DNA of 64,000 nucleotides from Phycisphaerales bacterium (lineage in GTDB: Bacteria > Planctomycetota > Phycisphaerae > UBA1845 > Fen-1342): NCBI GenBank assembly GCA_016716475.1, contig JADJWG010000004.1:868001-932000 (forward strand), given 5' to 3'. Position numbers and translations under genes: made by a program. The notes under the pieces are model-generated. The model had not been told where the DNA came from, did not search any database, and saw only the letters and a list, made by a program, of their open reading frames with translations. Shown here in pieces: positions 44,675 to 54,379 of the stretch. Every line of letters starts with the position of its first letter. Position 1 is the stretch's first letter.

Positions 44675-46093
44675 ATGAACGCTGGAAATCGTACGCTAGT
44701 CGGGCCAGGTGAACGGGCGTGGATTGGGGGGATTGGTGTCATCCTGCTGGTCTGCGGTGCCGCTCGCGGTGCAACGGCACAGAATGTCGAGCCCACTGCG
44801 ACGAAACCGGCCGAGCCCCTGGCGATCCTGGAACGCCTGGTCGGGACGTGGCTGGCCCAGGGCCTGTGGGAGGACCCGACGCGCGGGGGTCTTCGCGTGG
44901 AGTACGAGCGCGCTCTGCAAGGCAAACTACTGAAGGGCTACTCGTACACCGTGGATGCCGGCGTAGCGCGCCTGGTGTACGAAACATCGATGTACTACCA
45001 CCCGGGGGAAGAAAAGATCGTTTTTCGCAGTGTCTCGGCCGGCGGTGTGCTCTATGACGGTACCGTGGGGGAACTGGACGCGGATACGCTTGAGTTCCAC
45101 TGGACCGACTACGGTCCGGGAACCGCACGCAAGTGGCGGCAGACGCTGCGCTTCGTGGACCCAGACACCTACGAGTGGGAGGTCTTCGCGGCGACCGGGG
45201 AGGGCTGGAGGTCCGCCTTTCGCAGCATCTTTCACCGGGAGTGTGACTTGCGCAAGCACGCGGCCGACCGGCGCGTGACGGCAGAGGCACTGATCGCGGG
45301 TTCGCCGGAGCAGGTCTGGCAGCGCTGGGCCACGCAAGAGGGTGTGACTAGCTTCTTCGCACCGGCAGCCCGCATTGAACTGCGCCCGGGCGGGGTCTAT
45401 GAATTGTATTTTCTTCCGGATGCAGACGAAGGGAGCCGGGGGTCGGAGGGTTGCCACGTGCTCGCGTTTGAGCCGGGGCGTTTCCTGGCGTTCGAGTGGA
45501 ACGCGCCGCCCTCCTTGCCGAATGTCCGGAAGGAGCGAACGCATGTGCTCCTTACGTTTGAAGCGGTGGGGGCGGCATGGACGCACGTCCGCCTGGTGCA
45601 GCACGGGTGGGGCATGGGCGATGAGTGGGAGCGTTGCTACGAGTATTTCTCGCGGGTGTGGCCGGTGGTGCTGGAGAAATGTCGGACGGTTTGCGCCCAG
45701 GCGTTGGAGGGTGCTGGGTCTGCGCCACTTGATACCTGGCGCCATGACGACGGCGTCCTCATGCGACCCATGGCCGACCCGGTGCGGATCGAGTTTGAGT
45801 TGGTCATCCCGGCGCGGGCGTCCGAGGTTTGGCTGACGCTGCACACGCTGATGGCGGGGGCGGAAGTTCTCACCGCGCTGGAACCCGAACTGCTCGTAGG
45901 TCGCACACCGGTGAATCCCACACACCTCTTGCTGTTCACGCTTTCACCCGCAGGAAATGGAGCGACACTAGTACATCGCACCGTGGAGCGGGAGGGCGAT
46001 GCACCCTGGTCCGGCGAGGAGGTGGCACAGTTGATGCGCGCAGGGGCCGAAGAATTGCGCCTGCTGCGGACGCGTTCGACAACGAGCAATTAA
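44675..46093 (+). CDS. Exported DUF1579-like plus SRPBCC (AHSA1) protein
   Basis: 472 residues. A signal peptide or anchor (residues about 16-36, ending GATAQ) is followed by a lipocalin-like/DUF1579-type part (LERLVGTWLAQGLWED, VYETSMYYHPGEEKIVF) and then an AHSA1-type START-like domain (ALIAGSPEQVWQRWATQEGV, HVLAFEPGRFLAFEWN, HVRLVQHGWGMGDEWERC). A third, weaker SRPBCC-like part ends the protein. Both folds bind hydrophobic ligands; no enzyme motif is seen. The fusion of the two with a signal peptide is uncommon. Confidence 0.7.
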   Translation: MNAGNRTLVGPGERAWIGGIGVILLVCGAARGATAQNVEPTATKPAEPLAILERLVGTWLAQGLWEDPTRGGLRVEYERALQGKLLKGYSYTVDAGVARLVYETSMYYHPGEEKIVFRSVSAGGVLYDGTVGELDADTLEFHWTDYGPGTARKWRQTLRFVDPDTYEWEVFAATGEGWRSAFRSIFHRECDLRKHAADRRVTAEALIAGSPEQVWQRWATQEGVTSFFAPAARIELRPGGVYELYFLPDADEGSRGSEGCHVLAFEPGRFLAFEWNAPPSLPNVRKERTHVLLTFEAVGAAWTHVRLVQHGWGMGDEWERCYEYFSRVWPVVLEKCRTVCAQALEGAGSAPLDTWRHDDGVLMRPMADPVRIEFELVIPARASEVWLTLHTLMAGAEVLTALEPELLVGRTPVNPTHLLLFTLSPAGNGATLVHRTVEREGDAPWSGEEVAQLMRAGAEELRLLRTRSTTSN

Positions 46094-46147
46094 CCGTGGG
46101 TGCAGATGCACGGGTGAGGCCTGGCGCGGGGATGCTTTGCGCTCCGC

Positions 46148-46798
46148 CTACGGAGTTTCCTCGGAGCGCCTCTGCAAGGTGTGCTCTTCTCTGTGCAGCA
46201 GGCGTCGGATGTTTTCCAGGTGGCGCACGATGATCAGCGCCCCCAGCAACACGCTCACCAGCACCAGTGGCCAATTCGCCGCCAACGTTTCGCTTGTGAG
46301 GACAATGTAACCCACACACGCGGCGGGAAACACGACCGCGAGCGTCAGCGAACCCACCGACACAGTACTCGTCAGGAAGCGCGCTATCCCGTACCCGATC
46401 AGCGCCGCAAACATCGCAAGGGTGTACACCGGCCATAATCCCAGGGCCACACCCACCGTGGTCGCCACACCCTTGCCGCCGCGAAAGCGGAGATAGACCG
46501 GAAAGACGTGACCGAGTACGGCCGCGGCCGCGACCCCCAACAACAAGAGTTGTCGTTGTGGTCCTGCCGCGTGCGTCAGCCAGAGGGATGCGAGCAGTGT
46601 GGGTGCGAAGCCCTTGAGAATGTCGAGAACGAGACAAACATAGCCCCACTTTCGCCCCAGCACGCGGCCCGCATTGGTGGCGCCAATGTTGCGGCTGCCG
46701 AGCGTGCGGATATCGACGCCGCGCGTCATACCGATGAGCAGACCGAAAGGGATCGCGCCCAGCAGATAGGCACCGGCAATCAGCAGGGTGGGCAGCAT
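46148..46798 (-). CDS. plsY: Acyl-phosphate:glycerol-3-phosphate acyltransferase
   Basis: 216 residues with about six membrane helices. Conserved loops are present: GSRNIGATNAGRVLG, GHVFPVYLRFRGGKGVATT and the final RHLENIRRL. It makes lysophosphatidic acid from acyl-phosphate, the first step of phospholipid synthesis in most bacteria. It follows a small gene by 19 bases. A short CTCCG/CGGAG hairpin followed by TTT sits at its end. Confidence 0.95.
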   Translation of the reverse strand: MLPTLLIAGAYLLGAIPFGLLIGMTRGVDIRTLGSRNIGATNAGRVLGRKWGYVCLVLDILKGFAPTLLASLWLTHAAGPQRQLLLLGVAAAAVLGHVFPVYLRFRGGKGVATTVGVALGLWPVYTLAMFAALIGYGIARFLTSTVSVGSLTLAVVFPAACVGYIVLTSETLAANWPLVLVSVLLGALIIVRHLENIRRLLHREEHTLQRRSEETP

Positions 46799-46817
46799 GG
46801 GGACGCTCCGCGCAGGA

Positions 46818-47018
46818 TCATTCGGCTCCGCGCCGCAGACGGAGCCACAGCGGCCGCAGACGATCGCGAGTCCACTCTGTCATCCGCCAGCCCCGGTGAC
46901 GGGTCTGCGTGGGGAAATCCAGGCGGGCGAAGTCTTCCGGCCGTGCGCGGAGGCGTCGACGCGCTGCCACCCAGGTGCATACTGCCCACACCCAGCCCAG
47001 CCAGCGCCCGGCGCGCAC
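46818..47018 (-). CDS. Small Arg-rich protein upstream of plsY
   Basis: 66 residues if it starts at the GTG at 47018, 5 bases after the stop of the preceding gene. It has a Trp-rich hydrophobic start (RWLGWVWAVCTWVAARRR) and a basic, aromatic remainder (TRHRGWRMTEWTRDRLRP). No family recognised. Supported only by tight spacing between genes on both sides. Confidence 0.4.
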   Translation of the reverse strand: MRAGRWLGWVWAVCTWVAARRRLRARPEDFARLDFPTQTRHRGWRMTEWTRDRLRPLWLRLRRGAE

Positions 47019-47023
47019 CGGTC

Positions 47024-47617
47024 CTAGCGTTGCACGGTCCGCCGAACGGAGGCGTAAACCTCGTCCGCGGTGCGCGTCTCGTGTGATCCGGCGCTCCATA
47101 GCTGGTGTCGCTCGAGGAGGGTCTTTTCTGTTTCGTAATAGTTCGTCACGTGGCTCGGACCGCCTTCGACCAGGTCTCCGCCCGTATACCGGCCGGCAAG
47201 CAGCCACTGGGAGACCGCGGCCTCGTATTCGGCCGGGTAGATCAGGGCCACCACGTACCGGTCACGTTCCGCTGGCGCGCCATAATCGGCGCATTGGAGC
47301 TTCGCCCGGCAGGGCGGCGGGGTGATTTCCGCGAGGTGGCGTAGCGCAGCGCAGTCGGCCAGCGCCGCGGTCTGTGCAAGACGGTGAAAAAACAACCCGC
47401 TTTCCAGGAGGAATCGCTCCCGCGCTACGCCTTGGAGTTCCAGCGCGCCGTCCGGCCCGGCCCGCACGATCTTGAACACCTTGCCATGCTGGTACTGCTC
47501 GCGCTCGTACAGTAGGGCAATCTCTTCGGCCGTATATCCGACCGAGGTCCAGTCACCGAAATCAAAGGCGTACAGGCCGGCATAGTGCTCAGGCCCGGTT
47601 ACGCTGGGCAGCTTCAT
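47024..47617 (-). CDS. Hypothetical cytoplasmic protein
   Basis: 197 residues from the ATG at 47617 with GGAGAA upstream. Alpha/beta composition without signal peptide or membrane helix; features include GLYAFDFGDWTSVGYTAEE, VFKIVRAGPDGALEL and a Tyr/Glu-rich end (NYYETEKTLLERHQLW). No enzyme motif recognised. It lies 99 bases behind the GH2 gene and directly ahead of the small gene and plsY, so it could belong to either group. Confidence 0.7.
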   Translation of the reverse strand: MKLPSVTGPEHYAGLYAFDFGDWTSVGYTAEEIALLYEREQYQHGKVFKIVRAGPDGALELQGVARERFLLESGLFFHRLAQTAALADCAALRHLAEITPPPCRAKLQCADYGAPAERDRYVVALIYPAEYEAAVSQWLLAGRYTGGDLVEGGPSHVTNYYETEKTLLERHQLWSAGSHETRTADEVYASVRRTVQR

Positions 47618-47716
47618 GAGGCGGTTCTCCGGAGGCACTCCCACCGTGGATCGTATGGAGATGATCGCCGGACGGCAACTGTGCGGGACAGCTTGCCCCG
47701 ACGGCGAAACTGCGGT

Positions 47717-50230
47717 TCAGGGCGTAAGCACAGCCGCGGGAGGGTTCGCGACGGTGGGGCGTGGAATGGCCATCCCGGCGGGCCACGGCACCGTGCAGGG
47801 AATTCCTGGCAGGAGGTCCATGTAATTGTCGGCGAGCGGGGTTTCACCGGTTGGGTCGAGGCAGACGGCCCACGAGAAGCGCTCCGCGGTGAGCGTGAGC
47901 GCAGCGCCGTGGCGCGACACGGTCACTTCGGCAGGAGTCCAGGCCAACTCCGCGAACCGGGCACGGAAGAGCCGCTGCTGGCCGATCGTGCCATCTTCGG
48001 TGCGCCAGGTCGCGAAAGCGCCATGGGTCGTGATGCCAAGCACATCCCACTCCCGGAGTGGCTGCTCGAATGCGACCACGGCGCCATTGGCAGGGCAGTT
48101 GACGGTCTGTTCGATCTCATGCCGCCGACCGCCAGCCAGCGCAAAGAGGCCGGTACGTAAGGTAAGGCGCTGCGGTACGCGCGTATCATTGACCACGATG
48201 ACGCACCAGCGCTCAGCCCTGCACGTGCAGATGGCGCGCAACGGGGCAAACGCCCGCTTGACGTACCAGAAGGCCGGCTTGCGGCGCCGGTAGTAGTCGA
48301 TTGGCGTCCAACTTGTAACCATCGGCCAGGTATCATTGAACATCCAGAAGATGGCTGCGGACGTGTCGAACTTCCGGCGGCGCCAGTTGTCGATCGCAGT
48401 CTCGAGCGCTTCGCCGTGGAGCAGTGCGGCGTAGCGCAAGTAGTCCTCGAACGGAAGCCGCCGTGGAGCCGGACACAGGTTGACGCGCAAAAGGTGATCG
48501 AGCAGGGGCTCGCCCTTCCAGGTATTCTGCGAGTTGTCGTGGTGGTTCCAGGTGCGACTGCCCAGGAAACGCTCCTCCGACGGCAGGATGGACTCGATCG
48601 TCGGTGGTGTGCTGGGGCCGAGCATGCCGCCCTCGTTCGGGAAGCGACTCGCATCGTGGCGGTAATGCCAATAGTCCCCCTTCGGCGCGCCGAGCGCAAC
48701 GTCCCATGGATGCTGGTCGCCGATGTGCGGTGCGTTCGGGTGCGCACCATCGGGTGACGAGGGCGAACTGGGCCACCACGGCCGCGACGGGTCCTCTTCC
48801 GCCACGACCTGTGCCAGTGTTTTGTGAAAAAGCGTGTGACAGGGCTGCCCCCCGCGGTGACCGTGCAGCCAGCCGTCGGTGACGCCGACATCCACCTCGT
48901 TATTGCCACACCACACCGCGAGCGAAGGGTGGGACGAGAGACGACGCACCTGGTGCCGGACCTCGGCGACCACCTCCTGCACAAAAGCGGGGTCGTCGCC
49001 CGGAAAAGTGGAACAGGCGAACATGAGATCATGCCACACGAGAATGCCGGCCTCGTCACAGGCGGCGAGCAGCTCAGGATCGGCATAGACGCCGCCGCCC
49101 CAGATGCGCAAGAGGTTGCAGTGGCATTCGACCGCGAGCCCCACCAGCGCGCGGTAGTCCAGTGCCGTCACGCGCGCCGGTAGCAGGTCGGCCGGCACCC
49201 AGTTCGCTCCCTTGCAGAAGATCGGTTCGCCGTTGACCCGGAGGTGCAGGAGCCGGCCCCCGTCCTCCGCGGGCGGCTGCGCGAGTTCGACACTGCGCAG
49301 CCCCGTCCGGAGGTGCCGCGTTGCGTGTGTCTGACTGTCTGCAATGAGCGTGACTTCCACATCGTACAGCTCCGCCGCACCGTACCCGCGCGGCCACCAC
49401 AGCCGCGGTGCGGCGATGGGCAGTTCGCACACGAAGTCTTGCGTGCCGGGGGGCAGCTCGGCCACGGTGGCGCCCCGCACATCCGTGCCCGCCAGGCGGA
49501 CCGACAGCATGACCTCCCGTGGATGGGTCGCCAGATTCTCCACGACCGCCCGCACGGATAGGGTCGCTGCGCTGTGATCCGCTGCCACGTACGTTCCGAG
49601 CCGCACGTCACCCAGACGCAGCTCATCGCACAACTCAAGCCACACACCGCCGCCGATCCCGACGTTCATCAGGCGTGGGGCCCAGTCCCAGCGGCAGGCG
49701 AAATGGGGTTTCCGCAGAAAGGCGCGCCGGGTCGCGGCCGCGGTGAGTTCAAGGTGATAATCGCCGCCGCGCTGGTCCAGGTGCTCCAGCAGCCCGCTGC
49801 TGAGCCGAACGATGAGCTCGTTCTCACCGGGCTGAAGATAAGGATCGAGTGTCACGCGGATGGGTCGAAACGCGTTGTGGTGCGTGGCGACAGGTCGACC
49901 GTTGAGATAGACCACCGCGTCGAGGTCGAGCCCGTCGAGCACGAGGTCGCAGCGTTGACCGGTGCGCGGAGGTGGTGCTTCGAAGCGACGCCGGTAGAAC
50001 CAGTACTGCTGCTCGACCCATTGTGCGGCCAGCGTATTGCAGCCCGTGTAGAGCTCCGCGAGCCAGCCGGCCCGCAGCAGATCCGTGTACACGGACCCCG
50101 GTACCGTGGCCGACAGCCAGCAAAGGTTGGGCAGCACGGCCGGCAACTCATGCTGGTCGAGAAACATGCCGTAACCATCGAAGCCCGCGAGGGACCAGCG
50201 GCCGTCGAGTGAAAGATGTTCGGTGGCCAT
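47717..50230 (-). CDS. Beta-mannosidase-like GH2 glycoside hydrolase
   Basis: 837 residues from the ATG at 50230 with AAAGGAG upstream (GTG two codons earlier is possible). GH2 layout: sugar-binding sandwich (YWFYRRRFEAP, DAVVYLNGRPVATHHNAF), Ig-like domain, TIM barrel (NLLRIWGGGVYADPELLAACDEAG), with acid/base Glu in AVWCGNNE and a probable nucleophile Glu in FPNEGGML. The WxGGG(V/I)Y and CDEAGILVWHDLMFAC motifs match beta-mannosidases. No signal peptide, so it acts in the cytoplasm or exits by another route. It is 39 bases behind a second, broken GH2 gene. Confidence 0.88.
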   Translation of the reverse strand: MATEHLSLDGRWSLAGFDGYGMFLDQHELPAVLPNLCWLSATVPGSVYTDLLRAGWLAELYTGCNTLAAQWVEQQYWFYRRRFEAPPPRTGQRCDLVLDGLDLDAVVYLNGRPVATHHNAFRPIRVTLDPYLQPGENELIVRLSSGLLEHLDQRGGDYHLELTAAATRRAFLRKPHFACRWDWAPRLMNVGIGGGVWLELCDELRLGDVRLGTYVAADHSAATLSVRAVVENLATHPREVMLSVRLAGTDVRGATVAELPPGTQDFVCELPIAAPRLWWPRGYGAAELYDVEVTLIADSQTHATRHLRTGLRSVELAQPPAEDGGRLLHLRVNGEPIFCKGANWVPADLLPARVTALDYRALVGLAVECHCNLLRIWGGGVYADPELLAACDEAGILVWHDLMFACSTFPGDDPAFVQEVVAEVRHQVRRLSSHPSLAVWCGNNEVDVGVTDGWLHGHRGGQPCHTLFHKTLAQVVAEEDPSRPWWPSSPSSPDGAHPNAPHIGDQHPWDVALGAPKGDYWHYRHDASRFPNEGGMLGPSTPPTIESILPSEERFLGSRTWNHHDNSQNTWKGEPLLDHLLRVNLCPAPRRLPFEDYLRYAALLHGEALETAIDNWRRRKFDTSAAIFWMFNDTWPMVTSWTPIDYYRRRKPAFWYVKRAFAPLRAICTCRAERWCVIVVNDTRVPQRLTLRTGLFALAGGRRHEIEQTVNCPANGAVVAFEQPLREWDVLGITTHGAFATWRTEDGTIGQQRLFRARFAELAWTPAEVTVSRHGAALTLTAERFSWAVCLDPTGETPLADNYMDLLPGIPCTVPWPAGMAIPRPTVANPPAAVLTP

Positions 50231-50269
50231 CCACACTCCTTTCAGTGCATATCGGTCGTTCCGCGGGGG

Positions 50270-53200
50270 TTACACCGGTGATTCGGTCTGGCAGGTCAGG
50301 TCGCTGGCGGGTTCGCCGGCAGCCGTTACAAAACGGGCCGCAAAGCGCCAGGCGCCGGCCGGGTTGTGCAACTTGAGGACGAGTGTATTCCAACCCTGAC
50401 GCAGCGGCAGGTGCGCGATGTGGTCGTTGTCGAGGACCAGTTCACGGACGAAGTCAAAGCGGCCGACCAGCGCGTCATTGAGCCAAACCTTGATACCGCC
50501 ATCGGCACCGAGCAGTAGGCCGAGCAGGTCAGGGGCGTCCAACAGCACGGTGCGATCCTGTGCGGCATGCACATAGACCGCCGCGTACGCCACACGATCG
50601 CGCGGCGGCAGTGTCGCGAAAACCGAGCCCAGATCGACATACGGCAACGCGGTGGCGATCCGCTGCCAGGCGCGCTGTGCGACCTTGGTGCCCGCGCGTG
50701 GCGCGAGCGCGGTCTCATCCACAAAGACATGATCGAGGGGGTGTCCATCCGCATCCGCAAAGGGTCCCAGCACCAGCCAGGCCGCGACGTATCCGTCCCC
50801 GCGTAGCGCTGTCGCCGGGCGTGGGGCCAGCGGGCTGGCTGCCAGATAGCGCGCTGCGCCGCTGGTGTCGAGCCAGCGCGAGAGGATGCGCTGCGCGCGT
50901 GGCAGAAAGCGCCCGCGGGCCTCGTGCAGCAGCAACTGGCTCAGTATCAGCGTGCCGTGACCGCGTGGCACACGGACGACAACCGCCCGCGGTCCGCGGA
51001 ATTGCGTCATGCGCCGCAGCATCAACGCGACCTTGTGCTGCTCATGCGCAGATTGGTAGCCCTCCCAGCGGGTGGCGACGGTCTGGATCAGCGTGGTTCC
51101 TAGGTCCATGGGGAGGGTGTGGCGGACAATCGCCTGCTGCTCGTCGCGATCGACCCAGCAGAAGTCGAAGTTATTCAAACCCGCCAGCAGCGCATCGTCC
51201 GGTGCCGCGCGTGCGACGTTGCAGCACTCCTCCTCCTCAAGCACCAGGGGTAGTGCGAGCCGGTCGGCCCAGTCGGCGGCAGTCTCGGGCGTCAGAGTGG
51301 TCAGGAAGAGCGTTCCACCCCGCTCGAAGAATTCCGCCAATGCCGCCGGGGCCATCGCCGGATCCTCCAGGTCTATCGGTGTCGTCCCGTCGCAGAACCG
51401 TACTTCGGGAGCCACATCGACCCCTCTGGCAGCCGCGCGCGCCTCCACTCCGATGTGCTTGAAATGCGACCGGCAGCGGTGTGCCGCGGCGCGCCCGACG
51501 ACCACCTTTCGACGTGGCAGCGCGGGGAGCGGGCCATGGCAGAGCCGCTCCCAGAGCAGTGCCGCTGCGGGGGTATCGTGGCGCCGGACGTTCAAAGGCA
51601 ACCCCGTCACGATCACGTGGCCGGAACCATGCGGCACGATGACGAGAGGGGTATAGGCGAGCCCGGCCGCTGCGTCGCCCACATCCAGCGGCGTGAGCGC
51701 GGGTCCCGTCGTCGGCCGTTCAAACACAAGGGCGGCGACCTCGCCGTGCGGACCCCAGTCGCGGAAGTGCATATCGGTGAGACCAGCCAGTAATGGATCG
51801 CCGGCCGCAGCGCGGATGAACGCCCTGTTATAGCTGCGCCGGACGGGTGACAGGATCGAGGCGGGGTCGTCCGCCAGGGCCATCGGCAGTGCGAGCAACC
51901 GACCTCCGGTGCGCAGCCAGGTGTCGATTGGGGGCTGCGCCAGCAGTTCGAGCAGGGTTGTGCCATTCAGCAGTTCCGTCAGCACGATCGTCGCGTCGGG
52001 GTCGTGCGTGAACTCCGCCCAGTCCGTTAGCGTGGGCCGTTGTCCCTTCAGCATCAGCTCATGCACGCTGCGTAGCGCTGTGGGTGGCCGGCGTGGATGG
52101 ACCGCGAATTCCCAGGTCTCTGCATCGAGAACTGTGCCGCTGCTGGTGGAGTACAACTCCAGCACCACGCGCTCTGTTGTGGGGGCAGGCACACTGGCGG
52201 CGTTCCAGCGCAGCGTCACCTCCGCATGACCGTGGGGTGCGAGCTCGACCGGCACCACGGCAAGCGGGGTCGCATGCTCCGCATCAGCCGGGCGCAGGCG
52301 CAAATCCGCCCGCAGGGTGCCGGGCGTGTCGTTCCAGACCCAGGCCTCAAGTCGCACCCCTGCGCCCGCGAAGGCCTGCCGTGGCAGGTGCTGCACGTAG
52401 CAGCGCTGACGGCGATAGCAGCGTGCAAGGGCCGCGAGCGCTGCGTTGGGTTCCCAGGCCGGGGCGCCTGGACGGTAGCCGTAATTCAATGTGAGGGCGT
52501 AGGAACCGATCCGCTCGAATTGCGGACCGCCGGCCAGCAACTCGGGGGCGAGTTCCTCGACCGGTTCCGCGGGACCGGGGCGCAGGCCATACCAGTTGAG
52601 GTTCCACGGCGTGATGCTGGCCGCGCCCAGGCGGCGCAGTTGTAGAAACATCTCGGCCGCGTCTTCGCCGGTGGCTCGCAGGCGTGCGTCGTAGTCGGCG
52701 TAGACGGTCTCGTTTCCGTATGGACAGGCGGCTTCGGGCCCGCCGTGGTAGAAGCGCGGAAAACTCGTGCAGCACGAGCGGCCGGTCGCGCCGCCAGACG
52801 CGCTCCCAGTGCTGGGGTGTGCCGTAATGACCGGCGTGCAGCACGGCGGCACCACCGACGTCACAGTCATTTTCGTCGAAGCTGACAAGCCGTGTCGGGT
52901 CCAGGGCCCGGGCGGTTTCGGCGAGTGAGAGCAGGCCGGGGAAGATCGCCGCGCCACCCTTCCAAACGGTTTCGTTACAAGCGCTCCAGAAGATGACTGC
53001 GGGGTGATTACGATCACGCAGCACGAGCCGCCGCAGGTGCGCACGGCTCTGCTCCCAGAAGTCCGCCTCGCCGAAAGCCAGCGTCCCTGCCGAGCCGTAC
53101 ACCGCGGTCTCGTCGATGATCAGCATCCCAAGCTCATCGGCTGTGTCGTAGTAGCACGGCGGGTAGGGCATGGCATGTGTCCGGATGGCGTTCGCCCCGA

Positions 53201-54176
53201 TCTCCTTGCAGAACCGGAACCAGGTGCGGGCATAAGCCGGGTTCTGCTGGGCGACGCCCATGTAATGCCATGAATCACCAAACAGCCGCAGCCGTTCGCC
53301 ATTCAGCCGGAACTCGGTGCCGTCGATCCAGAACTCGCGGAATCCGAAACGTACAGTATGCGTATCGATGACCTCGTTGCCGCGGCGCAGCTCGGCGTCG
53401 GCGTGGTAAAGATGGGGATCGTCCGGGCACCAGTAACGCGCATTCGGCCACGGCGTAGACAGGGTGAGCGTTGCGGGCTCTGTGCCCGCCGGGAGGTTGG
53501 CCGGCCCCAGTGTGAGAACAGACTTCTCCCCGTCGCGGATGCGCACGTGTACCGCGGTGGGGTGGGCGTCACAGTTCGCGGTGACCGAGACTATGAGCGT
53601 CCCCTGGCGGACGGAGGGTTGCACGAAGACGTCGCATACCGCTGGCCTGGGTACCCGGACCAGTGCGACCGACTGCCAGATGCCGCGCATGTACCAGCCG
53701 ACCCATGATCCGCACGGCTGGAGCCACAACCCTTCACGCTGAGGCGGTGGGGCGACATAGACCGCGAGCGTGTTGTTACCCGGCCGTAACAAGGTGCTGA
53801 CGTCGAACTCGAATGGCAGGAAGCTGTCGCGGTTATCACCGAGCCACTGCCCATTGACCCAGATGAAGGCGTGGCCGGCGACCGCATCAAAGCGCAGCCA
53901 CGTGCGGGCCTTGTCAGGTTCTGGGCACTCGGCGGGTTGGAAGGTTGTGCCCAGCCAGGCGGCCGGAGCCGCCTGCCACGCGGTGGGGTAGTGGTAGTGG
54001 TGGTATGCGTCCCAATCGCCGCCGACTGCGGGTGGAAAGGTGTTCCAGTAACCCGGCACGCGGATCGGTGTGGCAGCGAAGCCCTGTGTCGGGGGAGGTG
54101 TAGCGGGTGGTGCCGGAAGTGGTTCGGCCAGGGGCAGAAACTGCCAGAGGCCGTCCAGGAGTTGACGGTTGCGCAT
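50270..54176 (-). pseudogene. Large GH2 glycoside hydrolase, split by one-base frameshift at 52760-52763
   Basis: Two overlapping frames make one 1301-residue protein if one base is removed from the four-A run at 52760-52763 (TTTT in the message). Upstream half, from the ATG at 54176: LLDGLWQFLPLAE, sandwich FDVSTLLRPGNNTLAVYV, barrel FGDSWHYMG, acid/base in SACNETVW, then VLHEF, the nucleophile Glu. Downstream half: RFYHGGPE, NLNWYGL, a long sandwich region, and a terminal WLVLGPFADADGHP/VWLNDALVGRF module. The downstream frame has no ribosome site. One indel, sequencing error or +1 frameshifting could explain it. Confidence here is in the single-gene reading. Confidence 0.82.
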
Positions 54177-54333
54177 AACGATCTCGAACGTGGCACCGCA
54201 CGGTGCTTGCGAGACACGCAACTTGCGCGACCGCGCGGCGTCCACGATTTCCAATGTACCCGCGGCCGGGGCCGGGGCAAGCGGCGGGCGGCTGGGCACT
54301 GTCCGGCGCATACCCGCCCGCACGGTGTGGCCG

Positions 54334-54339
54334 TACAAT
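54334..54339 (+). promoter_or_regulatory. Possible -10 box for GH-A hydrolase gene
   Basis: TACAAT lies 41 bases before the ATG at 54380 in the gap between divergent hydrolase genes. The -35 position has no good match. Confidence 0.35.
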
Positions 54340-54379
54340 CGCAGCACCTATCTTCCGGCAAGACGAAAGGGACCTGTCG

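Noticed and set aside
52347..52755. Arg-rich extension of the upstream GH2 frame past the frameshift
   Set aside because: The residues after the HEF motif lose all GH2 character and are Arg/Pro-rich, typical of out-of-frame reading; the true continuation is in the other frame.
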